Part shown: in pieces, positions 20,904 through 32,240 of the stretch | Position numbering within the stretch: position 1 is the stretch's first letter | Layout: each line of letters opens with the position of its first letter | From: Desmodesmus armatus | Taxonomy: Eukaryota > Chlorophyta > Chlorophyceae > Sphaeropleales > Scenedesmaceae | Length of the DNA stretch: 64,000 nt | Direction of reading: 5' to 3' | Assembly (NCBI GenBank): GCA_007449985.2 | Contig: VIIQ02000584.1 | Coordinates: forward strand, 235,793-299,792 | Made by a program: the position numbers and the translations under genes | The notes under the pieces: model-generated | What the model was told of the DNA's origin: nothing | The model's input: only the letters and a program-made list of their open reading frames with translations | Database searches by the model: none

Positions 20904-23082
20904 ATGTTTCAAGCTCGCCTGGGCAGCGCTAGGCTGGGCACCTGCCCAGCAGTAGCAACACAGGCTGGTGTTGCTGCCCGAACATGTCTAAGGACATATT
21001 CGCTACGCAGATCGTCTGCAAAAGGTGCAGTTCAGATCTTCAGGAGTAGCAGTAGTCATGGCCTGGCAGGGCTGAGCTTCAGCAGCTGTCAGCTGCTGCG
21101 GTCTAGCGGTGAGTGTTGTGCTGGCGCCCTCCCTGCATGCACACCTGCCAAGTGATACAGCACGGAAGGCATCGCCATGCTAAGTGCATTTTCACATGCA
21201 AGATCGTCATGAGTCGTGGAAAGGAGAGGGGGGGGGGCACACTCAGTGACACGGTTGCAGGAAGAGCAGTGTTGCATGCCTTGGTTGTCGATTATGGTTG
21301 GTGCTGTCACAACACTGCTGCTGTACAGCCAGCTCAGACTGCATTGACGCCCACTCAGCAACCAACAAGCACTCACCCTTTCAGCAATGTTTGCTAAGCT
21401 ACCAGACACTGACCACAAGACACCCCCCCCATCACCACTCACACGCACTGCTTCTTGCTGCAGTCATTCCCCGAGCACAAGCTGGCGGTGGCAGCAGTGG
21501 CAGCGGCAGCGGCGGCAGCAGTGGCGGTGGCGGCGGCAGCGGTGGCAGCAATGCAGCAGGAGGGGGTGGGGATGCCACCCCGCACCCCCTGCGCAACTGG
21601 ACGTGGGCCTATGCAGCATTCCTGGCAGGTATGGATGGGGGATTTAGGGCCTTCCAGGCGTACTACGCCATAGTATGATTGGTTGCACAGAAAGGGAGGG
21701 GAGCGGCCTAGGGGGAGGGTCAACTGGAGTGGGGTGAGAAGGGGGGGGTGTTTGTGGAGGAATGGGCCGTAAAGAATTGCAGGTGGGGGTGGGGTGTGGT
21801 TGATAATAGGAGGGGATGGGATCAAGAAGACTTGGGAGGGACTGCAGTGAGACTGGAAGGGTTTAGGGTTTATTGCATTTTGAGGGGAAATGGTGGAAGG
21901 GGGGCGAATTGTGTTGTGGGGGAGTCCGGCCGTTGAAAATCGCAGTGTAGTAGGGTGGGGGTGTGGGGGGGGGGGGAGGAGGAGGAGGTGTCTGGCGGTA
22001 ACGCACCTTGGAAAAGGCTGCAGTGAGGGAGTTCCCCTGATCCGGAAGATCGAAGAGCTATCCTGCAGTGAGCTAGAGAACTAGCAGGGTCAGCACGTTG
22101 CAGCCAGACGCTGGCTGGCTGTGAGGGACGGGCTGGCAAGGGGCCAGCTGGAGTTGTGTGGATCAGTGCTCTGTGGAACTTTCAGGGGCCACTGGCGGCA
22201 CCGCTGCATTTTGTATCACAGGCAGCCAGCGCCCCTCGTGCGGCACTCGTATTCACCATACAGCACCCCCCCCCCTGCTCCTCCCAGGGCCAACAACATG
22301 ACCATCTGACTGGATGTCTTTCAGGACACTGTGCTGAGATTACCACCACGACCCCCCCTGCCTTCTGACACTTTCATCTGCAGTTGGGGGCACCATTGCT
22401 GTTGTCAAGGCGGGCAGCCAGAAGAGTCTCACCAGCGCCGCCACACTCATCCTCAACCCATGACACACCCATGATCGGCCACACTAGGGTTAGCCTGCCA
22501 ACCCTGAACCCCTAGCCTGTATACGCAGCCTGCCCCAAATCTCATCTGACTATGTGTCCCTGCCACCTGCTGTTTCCGCTTGCTACCTCAATTCCAGTCG
22601 GCGGCACCATCGCATTCGTCAAGGCAGGCAGCCAGAAGAGCCTGACCAGCGCCATGGGTGCAGCCTCATCCTCACACTCAGCGCCCGTAAGATGTTGAGG
22701 GGGCACGCTAGGATCACGCTCCTCACCCCTAACCCTGAACCCTTGGTCTGTACACGTAGCCTGCCCCAAACCTCATCTGACTATGTGTCCCTGCCTTCTC
22801 TGCCTGCTCGCAGTCGGCGGCACCATCGCATTCGTCAAGGCAGGCAGTCAGAAGAGCCTGACCAGTGCCATGGGTGCAGCCCTCATCCTCACACTCAGTG
22901 CCCGCAAGATGATGCTGGGCTCAGCGCGCGGCAGCATTGCGGTGTGCCTGGCCATATCGGTGTTTTTGTCGGTTATCATGGCGGGGCGCTACAGCAGGAG
23001 CAGGAAGGTCATGCCGGCAGGGATGACGGCGGCCGCGTCGATTGGCATGAGCGCTGCATACATCTTCAGCCTCATTGCGTGA
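20904..23082 (+). CDS. FAX/TMEM14-family membrane protein, plastid-targeted
   Basis: Exons are 20904-21108, 21464-21628 and 22814-23082, phase 1 at both junctions, giving 212 residues. The N-terminus (MFQARLGSARLG, Arg/Ser-rich to ~65) is a plastid transit peptide type, followed by a Gly/Ser linker. The Tmemb_14 domain runs from WTWAYAAFLAGVGGTIAFVK to YSRSRKVMPAGMTAAAS and IFSLIA, with about four hydrophobic helices. Plant FAX proteins sit in the plastid inner envelope and export fatty acids; this role is inferred by family. The gene is intact. The second intron contains three decayed copies of the last exon's start. A TGTAA at 23269 lies about 190 bases after the stop. Confidence 0.87.
22188..22905 (+). 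repeat. Four tandem copies of the FAX last-exon start plus intron tail
   Basis: Copies begin near 22188, 22381, 22598 and 22812 (used), about 195-215 bases apart. The nearer ones keep the acceptor and the coding sequence for VGGTIAFVKAGSQKSLTSAM. The copy at 22381 runs into TGA, that at 22598 has lost one base in the Ala-Leu-Ile codons, and the farthest is heavily diverged. The intervening intron sequence (GCCTGCCCCAAACCTCATCT) is duplicated too. Confidence 0.9.
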
Positions 23083-23861
23083 TGAGGGGCTGGGGTGTAG
23101 ACACAGGGAGTGTTGGGGCTTGCTGTTTGATGGTTTAATGTACTGTGTTTCAAGTGACCGTGTATTGGTGTTGTTATCGTGTGACGCAGTTGCCTTGGGG
23201 CAGTGCTGCCTTGTGAGTTGTCAGTCAATGTAGTGTGTTGTGAAGTTATGGCTGCTGCTACGATGAGGTGTAAATTGTGAGTGCTGATGTGGTGAGGCAT
23301 ATGCAATATGTGTGAACGGGTGCCCTGATGTGGGACGGGCAGTATGCCGCAGTACCAACAGCATTCGGTGTGTGCCAGGATGACAGACTTTGGCACTGCT
23401 CGCCTTGTTTCTGCAACAACTTGCAGTCCGTGAGGCAACCTATTGTTGGACACTGAGCTGTTCACTTATTTTCAGCAACTGCAACAGTAGGTGTCCAGCT
23501 CAGTCGACGTCACCCATGCAGAGATCTGCAATCAACAGTGGGCACGCATTACACATTGTCACAACAGCAGGCCACAAAGAAGGCCTTCAGAGTTGTTCCT
23601 CAAATAGTCATATGCCACCATACTACTTAGACGGATCAAGCAGCATCCTCCTGTACAACATCACCCTGCAGGGACTGCCGCAGTGTGCTGTATGCCTCAA
23701 GCAGATGCTCTGCTGGGGCTGCTGTTGCAGTCACTAGTAGTGGCTGATGGTCACCACTTGGAGTGACAGCCTGAGCAAGCAGCCGATCTAGTGTTGCTGC
23801 TGCTGGCTGGCTGTGCTCCATCAGCCTCTCTTAATGCCACTCCTGCCGCCACCGCCGCCGC

Positions 23862-23897
<36 letters not shown>

Positions 23898-23898
23898 C
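23083..23898. other. Convergent 3' flanks, FAX / zinc-ribbon gene
   Basis: GT-rich on the plus strand to about 23390, then AC-rich. A plus-strand TGTAA (23269-23273) and a minus-strand TGTAA (23549-23553) bracket the switch. A GCTGCTG repeat precedes the zinc-ribbon stop. Confidence 0.5.
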
Positions 23899-25156
23899 TC
23901 AGGCCTCCATCTGCTTGACCAGCTGTGTCCAGTGCTGCTTCTCGTACTGCTGAGGTGTCATGAAGTCAGGGTCCCTGTAGGACCTCCAGCTGAACTTGTG
24001 GCAGTCAAGGCACAGACACTCTGACTCCCACACACGCTTGCCACGACACCACGTCTGAGGGATGAGGGGGAGAGAGGGTGGGGTGGGGGGGGGGGGGCGG
24101 TGGGGGGGGGGGGGGGGGGAGAAGTCTGTCATTCAGGAGGTCACCTTCCGGGAAGGGCGGGGAAGGAGGGGAAGGGGGGGGGGCTGGGGGTGACCATAAT
24201 GCTGAAGGCAACACGCAGGCTCTGGGATGGTGACGATAGGGGCAATCTGCAATTGTTACTTGCATGTGCACATGTGTCCAGACACAACTTGTTCGAAGTT
24301 CGGCTCGAGCCAGTGGCCGCCAGGCTAGCGCAGTGGACACTGTCACATGGTGGTGTGGCCATACCCAGCCCCTGTCACCTGTGTGAAGGCGTGCTCCTTG
24401 GTATTGCTGCTGCCACACGCCAGGCACTCAGGGAACTCCTCGCTCTTCCTGAATCGTGCTGCCCACTCCTCCACGCTCATCACCCTGTAGCCACTGCCTA
24501 CACTTGGGTTGACTTCAACAGGGTCACCTGACATCACCTGGACACCGGGAGAGATGGGGGGGGGGGGGGCAGTGACTGTGTGTTGGTGTTAGTGGAGGGG
24601 GGAGCAGAGGGCCATTACTGACGCAGCTGGATGCCAAAGGTGGTGGGGGGGGGGGGGACATAACAGCGTCTAGGCCGCGCTTGCAAGCAGTGCCGTTTGT
24701 GGCAGCAAGCTCAACAGGTTTTGGAGAGCTGCATCGTTGCATAGACGATTGAATTCATGTCTTTCCTGCCCCAGCAGCAGCAGCAGATTTGAGGTAGTCT
24801 CTGCCTGCCTGCACACTGCCACAGCCGCTAGCTGACTTTCCCGCACCTTGCTCCACTCCATGCGGTGGACCTTCACCTTGGGCGCATCACCGACCTCGGT
24901 TTGCACAGGAGCCCGCAGGTCCTCGTTGTATTTTGGCACAGTCGACATCTGGTCGCAGCGCTAGATAGACGGAAAAAGTTGGTTGTGGAGCTTGAAGTTG
25001 ATGCAGGTAAAATGCCTGAGCAGCACCGACCAGTGAGGATGTGGTCGCAGGGTGAGTTTGAGGCTCCGAGGCTCGCCAGCACAAGCCTTCCCAGCAGCTG
25101 CAGCCAGCAGCCTTCTTGAAACACACAACAGGCTGTGTTGACGCCAGGAACGACAT
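23899..25156 (-). CDS. Plastid-type zinc-ribbon protein of unknown function
   Basis: Exons on the minus strand are 25156-25031, 24960-24847, 24537-24379 and 24054-23899, all phase 0, giving 150 residues. The N-terminus (MSFLASTQPVVCFKKAAG) is Cys/Ser/Ala-rich, like a transit peptide; its donor GTCGGT is weak, so this exon is the least certain. The core reads VEEWAARFRKSEEFPECLAC with GSSNTKEHAF, then TWCRGKRVWESECLCLDCHK and SWRSYRDPDFMTP. The pairs CLAC and CLDC form a four-Cys zinc-ribbon pattern. I recall similar uncharacterised proteins in plants and algae but know no function. The gene is intact and divergent from the CBM20 gene. Confidence 0.75.
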
Positions 25157-25481
25157 ATCTTCAATGCTCGTCGACAGACGTTTTGGATCTGGCGACGGTA
25201 AGATTCCATGTACAGTACATGCATGCGCATGGAAGTATGGCCGGTGTGCGGCTGAGATCAGCTGAAGCCCTCACAACAGCATATATGCGCTCAGATGTCA
25301 CGTGTACATCATGCTGTATCAGTCGAAGTCCTTGTTACACGTTGATTTTGATAACATTACGTGTCGATGTGTGCATGTGCCCTTGGCCTTCAGCCGGCGA
25401 GTGAGGGTCTACCTTGGACATGTTGTAATCAATGCGCAGGTCATCGAAAGCCTGTCGAATCAGATCTTAGAAAACACCGGA

Positions 25482-25489
25482 TATAAAGG
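25482..25489 (+). promoter_or_regulatory. TATA box of the CBM20 gene
   Basis: TATAAAGG lies 63 bases before the ATG at 25545, a spacing that fits a start site near 25512. The 388-base gap to the divergent zinc-ribbon start at 25156 probably serves both genes. Confidence 0.55.
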
Positions 25490-25544
25490 CAGATTCCGCG
25501 ACACCTCATCAATCTACGGAAGGCGAAGCTTGCCTCTCTGCAGC

Positions 25545-26757
25545 ATGAGGGCCACAGCGATCTCTAGGAAGGGTTCCATACGAGTTTTCTCATATAAAGA
25601 TGCAGCTCCGAAGCCTCTACGACCCAAGCGAAACAGCAGCAGCAGCAACTTCAGGAGGGGCCAGCAGGGCAGCAGCTCCCAGCAGCAGCTGGTGGCTTTC
25701 GTGCAGGTATGCATCCCATTACATACGACGTATATGCTCTATTGGCTGGCGCAGCATTGGTACAGTTTGTGTCGGAGTAAGATCCACACCGTCCCAGTTC
25801 CTCACCGCTGCTGCTGTCTGGTGTGTGCAGGAGTGGGGCCCTGTGCTGCAAGCTGAGGTGCGACAGACCGATTGACTTAACACATCAAGCCACAAATAGA
25901 ACAGCAATTAAGCTGAACACCTTGCTTCAGGGCCTAGCACCGAGCAGCACACTCCTAAACCAGCACCCTGCTGCAATCAACTGCACGCATGCGCATGCGC
26001 ATGCATGCATGCGCGTGCGTGCGTGCATGCGCGCGCGTGCGTGCGTGCATGCGTGCGGAGGGGGCGGCCTGAGCCCTTGCTGCATGTATAGTTGGTGCTC
26101 TGGTGGGGCGCAGCAGCTTGACCTGTCCACACTGACCGCTGGTGCTGCCATGCATGGTTCTTATTCAAACTTAGAGGGGGGGGGGGGTCAGCTGGCCTCA
26201 CGGCTATCGCAAGGCCAGTGCCTAAACCACTACCACATAGCCTTGTCGTGACCCTGTCTGGTGTCGGTTCTTTTGGTGCACTGCAGAAAGCCAAGTTTCA
26301 GGCGGCAGCTGACAGACTGGCCAAGCTTGAGCAGGTAAAGCTGGTGGTGGTGTCGGGGGGGGGGGGGGGTCCGATGCAGCATTGGCTGGGGGGGGGGGCG
26401 GCGTTGAGCTGTGTCATCAGCAAAGCAGTGGAGTGGCGCAGCATCTGAAAGCCACAACGGGTGGTGTCTTGGGGTACTGCTGCCTCGACCCACACCACAC
26501 CCTCAGTTGAATCAACCAAGATCCACAGCAGCCCACCCACAAGGAGGTCCATCCTGTCACTGCATGCATTACCTTTCTGCCCAGACACACAACTGTTCAA
26601 CACACACAAAACCATAGAGCTGATCGGCTCACCCTGTGCTTGTGTCGCAGGCGCTGCTGTCTGCACCACCCAGCCCGCCCCATCCAGGCTTGGATCAGCC
26701 AGCAATCAGGCTGACAGCAGCCCACACACGCACACGCTGGCCCCTTGCAAAGGACAC

Positions 26758-26797
<40 letters not shown>

Positions 26798-27393
26798 CTG
26801 CAGCTCAGCCCAGCTCAGGAGCCTGCTGTGGCATTTCCAGTGTCAGGGGTTGGTTGTGTGAGTGAGGTGTTGCAGCTGCGTTCATCAGTGCAGCAGCTGG
26901 CTGCTGCTGAGAGGGAGGTGGCTGACATGATGAGCGACTGCATGGCACTGCTGCTGGTGAGCTGGGTGGGAGAGTGGGTATGTTATTTTGGGCGGGAGGG
27001 GGTGCAGCCATCGAAGCAGTGCGCATGGAACTTGGGGGGGGGGGGGGGTGCAGTCATCGAAACAATGCGCGTGATTTGGGGGGGGGGGGTGCAGTCATCG
27101 AAACAGTGCGCATGGAAACTGTGCGCGTGGAAACTGTACATGGCCACAGCAGCAGTGATATCAAGGATGCATAAGAGTGCGAGGGTCGTTGAATGAAACA
27201 ACGCGTCCAGCAGCAGCAGAAGCAGAAGCAGAAGCCCCAGTGATGTCTGTGCTGACAAGCAATGCTGCGGTTCACGGTGTTGCTGTGTCACACTTTGTAT
27301 GTGCAGGCCACAACAGCAACAGTTGTCCAAACCACCGACAGCAGCAGCAGTCATGTGTCAAACATTGTTCCATGGCTAGCACTGCCAGCAGAG

Positions 27394-27437
<44 letters not shown>

Positions 27438-27749
27438 CCGACCCGCCCCGAGAGCAGCAGTGGTGTCACCGGTCGTCGCTGCTGCCAGAGGTACTGACAA
27501 TGAGCTGCTGGCTTTGCCACCAGCACCAGCACCACCAGCAGCGGCAGTGGGCCAAGCTGTTGAGCAGCTCGTAGCTGTCTTCCTTGACAATGCTGCCAAC
27601 ATCACTGCTGACGCAGCAGCAGCAGCACCAGCACCAGCACCAGCAGCAGCTCACTCGTCCCCGCTGTACCTCCGCCTGCCCCAGCAGCAGCAGCAGTATG
27701 AGGAGGCAGTCAGGCAGGGGCTCAGGGTGGTCACACTCACCACAGCACT

Positions 27750-27785
<36 letters not shown>

Positions 27786-29575
27786 GGTCGGCGGCAGCAG
27801 CAGCAGCAATGGCGGCTGCAGCTGTGGCAGTCTGTGTGTGGAGGAGCTGGCATGGATGAATCAGCAGCAGCAGGAGGGCGGCTGTTGGGGCCTGGAACAG
27901 CTGGAGCTGCAGGCGGAAGAGACAGCAGCAGCGGCGGCGGCAGCAGCACTGGAGGAGGTTGTCAGCAGGTGAGATTGGAGGCGGGGGGGGGGGGGTAATC
28001 GTGCATGGGGTGGTGGGCGCACAACCCTTGTGAATTCTGCACAACACCATACATGCGGCTTTTCTATCAAGTGACACATTTTACAAAGTCTTAAAGTGCG
28101 ACAACAACTCTTTCTGCAAAACTGAATTGCTGATACTGTGTTGCTGCTGTGCTGCTGTGCTGCTGTTTGCTACAGTCCGCCTGGTCAAGCTGACCACCAG
28201 CCCAATGGGTCCGACACCCTCCCTGTCATCAAGGTGAGACACATGTACCTGACTGACTGACAGAACGGTGCCTTGGATAAAATGTCCTGCTGCCCACTGC
28301 ACAGTGTGTGATCCCGTCATCAGTCACGGATCTGACTGTGTTTCTGCATCCTGAACCCCCGTCCCGTTCACCCCTGTCAATTCAATCCTTGTCCTCTCTG
28401 CCTGCCCTTGCCCTCCCTCCTACCACTGTTTGGCTCTGCACTGCACCCTAACATCATGGTGACCCCCTGTCATGACCCACCCTCACCTTTCGCACCCTCC
28501 CCCCCATAAAGTTTGACTCTTGTTTCTGTAATGCCTCCCACTTTCGTCACACCCCTGCCTCAATCCCCCTGTGTCCCTCAGGTTGAGGTGGGTGTGCAGA
28601 TGCGCACGAAGCCCGGCCAGCGTCTGCTGCTAGTGGGCAGCCACCCCTCCCTGGGCAGCTGGGACCTAGCTAGGGCCTGGAAGCTCAAGTGGAGCGATGG
28701 ACACTGGTGGAGGGGATGCCTGGAGCTGCCTGCTGATAGCAGGGGGGTGGAGTTCAAGGTGGGAGCGGTTTGGGAGTTTACTTGAGGGTTTAGTGGTTGG
28801 GATGTGAGGGCGTGGAGGCGGGGAAAGGTTAGGACTTGAGGGGACACCTCGTGAACTGAAGCATCACGAGGTGTAGGTGCTGTGAGGGAGTGGGAGTGCG
28901 CATAAGTGGAGCGATGGACACTCCAAGGTGGTGGAGGGGGTGCCTGGAGCTCCCAGCTGACAGCATGGGGGTGGAGTTCAAGGTGGGCACACCTGGGGCC
29001 CTTGCTGTGAGGGTGTGATGAGTGGGCGCAACGGCTGTAGGGGCGTGCAGCGGGGGTAAGCAGCATGCAAAATAAGGAGGAGTGATTGATGGGGTGTACG
29101 GATCTGTAGGGAGTTGTCAGGTCAAGCAGTTGGCAGACACACAGACACTCATTGGAATTGCAAACCCTACAGACTCTTTTACTGTGTCACCAGCTGACCC
29201 TGCTGGCACCCAGTGACGACTGTTCCATGAATTTCAGTTGGCTGTGCCCGTTTGTACACATATCAAATGACACACTCATTGGCTGGATGCACTTCCTGTG
29301 TCTCCACACGACACAACTAGGAACACCCCCATCTGTCCACGCAGCGGCAACTTTGTGTTTGAGTTTCTCACCTTGAGAGCATCGTGCTGCAGTAAGTTTG
29401 ACATGTTTTTATGTGCCCTGTCTGTGCTGTGCTGTGCTCCCCCCCCCCCCCCCCCTCCTCCCAGGCTGTGTTGAAGTCTGCTGAGTCCACTGTGTGGGAG
29501 CGTGGCAGCAACAGGCAGGTCAAGCTGCAGGGACAGCAGGGACAGCTGGCAGTGCAGTACGCATTCCAACAGTAG
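25545..29575 (+). CDS. Coiled-coil protein with C-terminal CBM20 starch-binding domain
   Basis: Exons are 25545-25706, 25831-25857, 26287-26334, 26651-26956, 27307-27968, 28176-28233, 28582-28758 and 29465-29575. Every junction is in phase and the frame is intact, giving 516 residues. The N-terminus is basic and Ser-rich. Residues from about 55 form coiled-coil sequence (VLQAEKAKFQAAADRLAKLE; VLQLRSSVQQLAAAEREV), followed by Ser-, Ala- and Gln-rich stretches. The CBM20 domain covers about 422-516 (VQMRTKPGQRLLLVGSHPSL, GSWDLARAWKLKW, VEFKAVLK, VWERGSNRQVKL). CBM20 binds starch, so the protein likely acts on plastid starch or the pyrenoid sheath; no catalytic domain is visible. The overall coiled-coil plus CBM20 plan recalls algal starch-organising proteins such as SAGA1, without a claim of orthology. 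Confidence 0.85.
25984..26057 (+). repeat. Alternating purine-pyrimidine (TGCATGCG) tract
   Basis: About 74 bases of GCATGCGCATGCATGCGCGTG-type alternation inside intron 2 of the CBM20 gene. Such sequence can adopt Z-DNA. Confidence 0.85.
27001..27140 (+). repeat. Three ~45-bp intronic repeats with G-runs
   Basis: The unit GGTGCAGTCATCGAAACAGT plus GCGCATGGAA and a G-run occurs near 27001, 27048 and 27089. It lies in the CBM20 intron between the exons ending at 26956 and starting at 27307. No exon source was found. Confidence 0.8.
28690..28990 (+). repeat. CBM20 exon 7 end plus 5' splice site, duplicated
   Basis: The last ~70 bases of exon 7 (to 28758, encoding WSDGHWWRGCLELPADS and GVEFK) recur at about 28908-28982, again followed by GTGGG. 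The copy has an insertion (CCAAGGTGG) but keeps the donor. It lies in the intron before the last exon. Confidence 0.87.
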
Positions 29576-31349
29576 TGAGCATGGCCGGTGACACACTGTG
29601 CTGATGGCCTGATGGTCTGGCGATGCACCGCAGCACCACAGGAGGCCTGAGGAGGCAATCTGGGCCAATGCATCTTCCGGATCAACAAAAACTAGAAAAT
29701 CACTGTGGGCTGGTGGCGGCATTTGTGGTGGCAGCAGCAGCGGCAGCAGCAGCAGGACACTCCTTCAGGTGTCCACCTATCTGCGCTCTCTGCCGGGGGT
29801 GGGAGGGGGAGGGGGGGCTTCAGCGACTTTGGGTCCTGTTCAAAGATCTGTTGGTGTTGATCTTTGGCCACGCACCTGGGCCCCCAACAGAGCAGTTCTG
29901 GTGTTGGGCAGTCGTGTGGCATCGGCATGTCAGCATGTCTGACAGACCGCAAGGTGTGTCTTGTTGTGGTGCATATCAGGCTGTCGAAATCAATCCTTGG
30001 CTCTTGGATTGACAGCCAAAGGGGTCAGAGTAGCGCGGTGGTTGCAGTGCTAGCACTAATGTTGGTTCAGGCGCTGGGACTTGGTATGGTGGGGTCTGGT
30101 TCATCTTCTTTGCGAAATGCAGAGCCGCTGGCTGTCTTATGGATGAGATCGTGCTGGTGGCAGGTATGTGCGGCTGGCTGGCTGACTGGCTGGTTGGCAG
30201 TAATTTACCCAAATGATACTATCCCAGAAATAACAGAGGCCAGGGTTGGGTCAGCACAGCACAGCATGCTTCAGTCCAGTATCTGTGCATGAAGGAGATA
30301 CACCTATGTTGCTCTTCCTTGTACCAGATGCGCTGGGGTTGCAAACCTATTCTGCTCAGCAGATCAGGCTCATCTTTGTGGCACATGCGCTGGGGTTGGC
30401 AGGCGCCCTTTGGCTTCCCTCCCCCCACCCTCTCCAGTTGTGATCACCCTCTGTCACTCGGCTGCCAAGCTGAGTGTGGTAGCTTGAGGTGTGGTGTGTG
30501 TAGTTGCAGGGCTGGGAGGGGATCTGGGAGGGGATCTGGAAGGTTGCCTTGCGTGTTGACGGAAGTGTCTGTAGATCATTGCTGCAGGTTGGTTGAGCCA
30601 ATAATTCAGCTACAGTGACCGCACGTGCCTTCTTGCACAGGGCTGATACGTCTTATACGTGATGATGGCGGTGTCAGGGTTGAGTCAAGCAGCAGTCATG
30701 TGAAGGCTCAGCAACAACCACCCATGCATCCTCCTGCCCCCTGCGGGGTTTGCCAGTCCATGGCAAAGTGCAGCGGCTGCACCTCAGCTGCAGTTGTCAC
30801 ACCCTCACACCCTCCATGCCTCATGCCAAGCCAGCACTGTGTTTCTGTGTTCCATGCTGCCTTTGACGGTTGCACAGCTGGCAAGTGGTGTCAGCTGATT
30901 CCAATGCGAGTGAACGGCTGGCATAAGTCCAGTCGCGGGCTTCAATGCCGCACTTGTGTTGGGGCTAGCAGGGTTATCCTTGTGGTTGTGCATGCAGAGC
31001 CTTCAGGCTCACCCAACCTCCATGCATGCCAAGGAGTACATGCCAGGGTGATCGACAGTCAGGGCCTGCCCTGTGCTTCATGCGACAGTATCTGCTGATG
31101 TTTGCCGCTGTGGAGGATGCAAGCCCCATGACAGTCAGACCAGTGGTACACCGTGGTACTGACCATACTAGGTGTGCTCGTTTGCAGTGTGTTGCGTCTT
31201 GGACAGTATCGTTTTTGTGCTGATCGGACAGGGTGTCATTGAGGGCTGCAGGCTGTCAGTCCGGCAGCCACAACAGCAGTGTTGGTAGCTGTGGCTTGCC
31301 ACTGTGCAAGCGCAGTTAGGCAAGATGCAGGGCTGGGCAGTAGGTAGTG

Positions 31350-31645
31350 CTCATCCGTGTGAGGCTTGACCTTGGGCCCCCGGCATGCTGCGCAGCCACG
31401 GCTGTTGCGTGTGGCCAGCCGGTTGGGGTTTGCTCCACCTTGTCTTCATCAAAAAAATAGGTAGTGCAACATGAGCTGTGAAAGGTCATCAAGCACAACT
31501 CACCCCCCCCCTTCCTGACTGTGTGGTCACATGCTACCTGGTCCCCATGACATGGGGTGTGCTTGACCTTGAGCCGCCGGCAGCCTCGGCTGTTATGTGT
31601 GTGGCCAGCCGGTGGGGGTCTCCCCCCTTGTATTCACCAACAAAG
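31350..31645 (+). repeat. ~95-bp tandem duplication
   Basis: Sequence around GGCTTGACCTTGGGCCCCCG and GTGTGGCCAGCCGGTTGGGG (about 31350-31445) recurs at about 31548-31640 with substitutions. Both copies are followed by CTTGT and then CACCAA or TTCATC. Confidence 0.75.
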
Positions 31646-31879
31646 ACAAGGGGGTGTGGCACATGTCAGCGTTGGTCCTCAGCAGCAGCGCTGTAGCAAA
31701 GCCACCCCTGGTTTACTTTTTGGGGGAGCTCAGCAGCTACCGGTTGTACAGTCATGTTGGCTGTCCCTGCAGTTGTGTGTCTGTGTGTATATATATTCCT
31801 GTCCAGCTGTGTTTGATGGCGTTGTTTGTGCAGTTGTTTGTGTATGCTGTCGACTCCCACAGCCCAGACCAGAACCCCA

Positions 31880-32240
31880 CTAGGCTGGTGTTGTGTACAA
31901 GCTCCCTCCTCTGCAGGTGCCGCAGCACTCATGTGGTAAACATGCACAGGCTGGTTGTTGACATGTGTGAGCCTCGCCAGGCTGGTGTTGCTTGTCTGTA
32001 CACGGACTCCCTCCTCTGCAGATGCCGCAGCAGACACTGTCACCACCATCAGTGATATTATGATATTGTATGTACATGCTGGATGCAACTCATGTGTTAA
32101 ACACACACACACAGCCTGGTTGTTGACATGTGTGAGCCTCACCACGTTAGGCACCTCCAGAGGATGCCAGGTTGGTCGACTGTGCCAGCTAGGCTGGCTC
32201 CCTGCCACGTTGGTGCAACGTACATGCTCCCTCCCCCTCT
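31880..32240 (+). repeat. ~100-bp units with acceptor-like CTCCCTCCTCTGCAG
   Basis: The string CTCCCTCCTCTGCAG plus RTGCCGCAGCA occurs near 31903 and 32009, and a weaker copy near 32230. A second shared block (GGTTGTTGACATGTGTGAGC) occurs near 31953 and 32121. The blocks are interleaved, as after tandem duplication. Confidence 0.75.
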
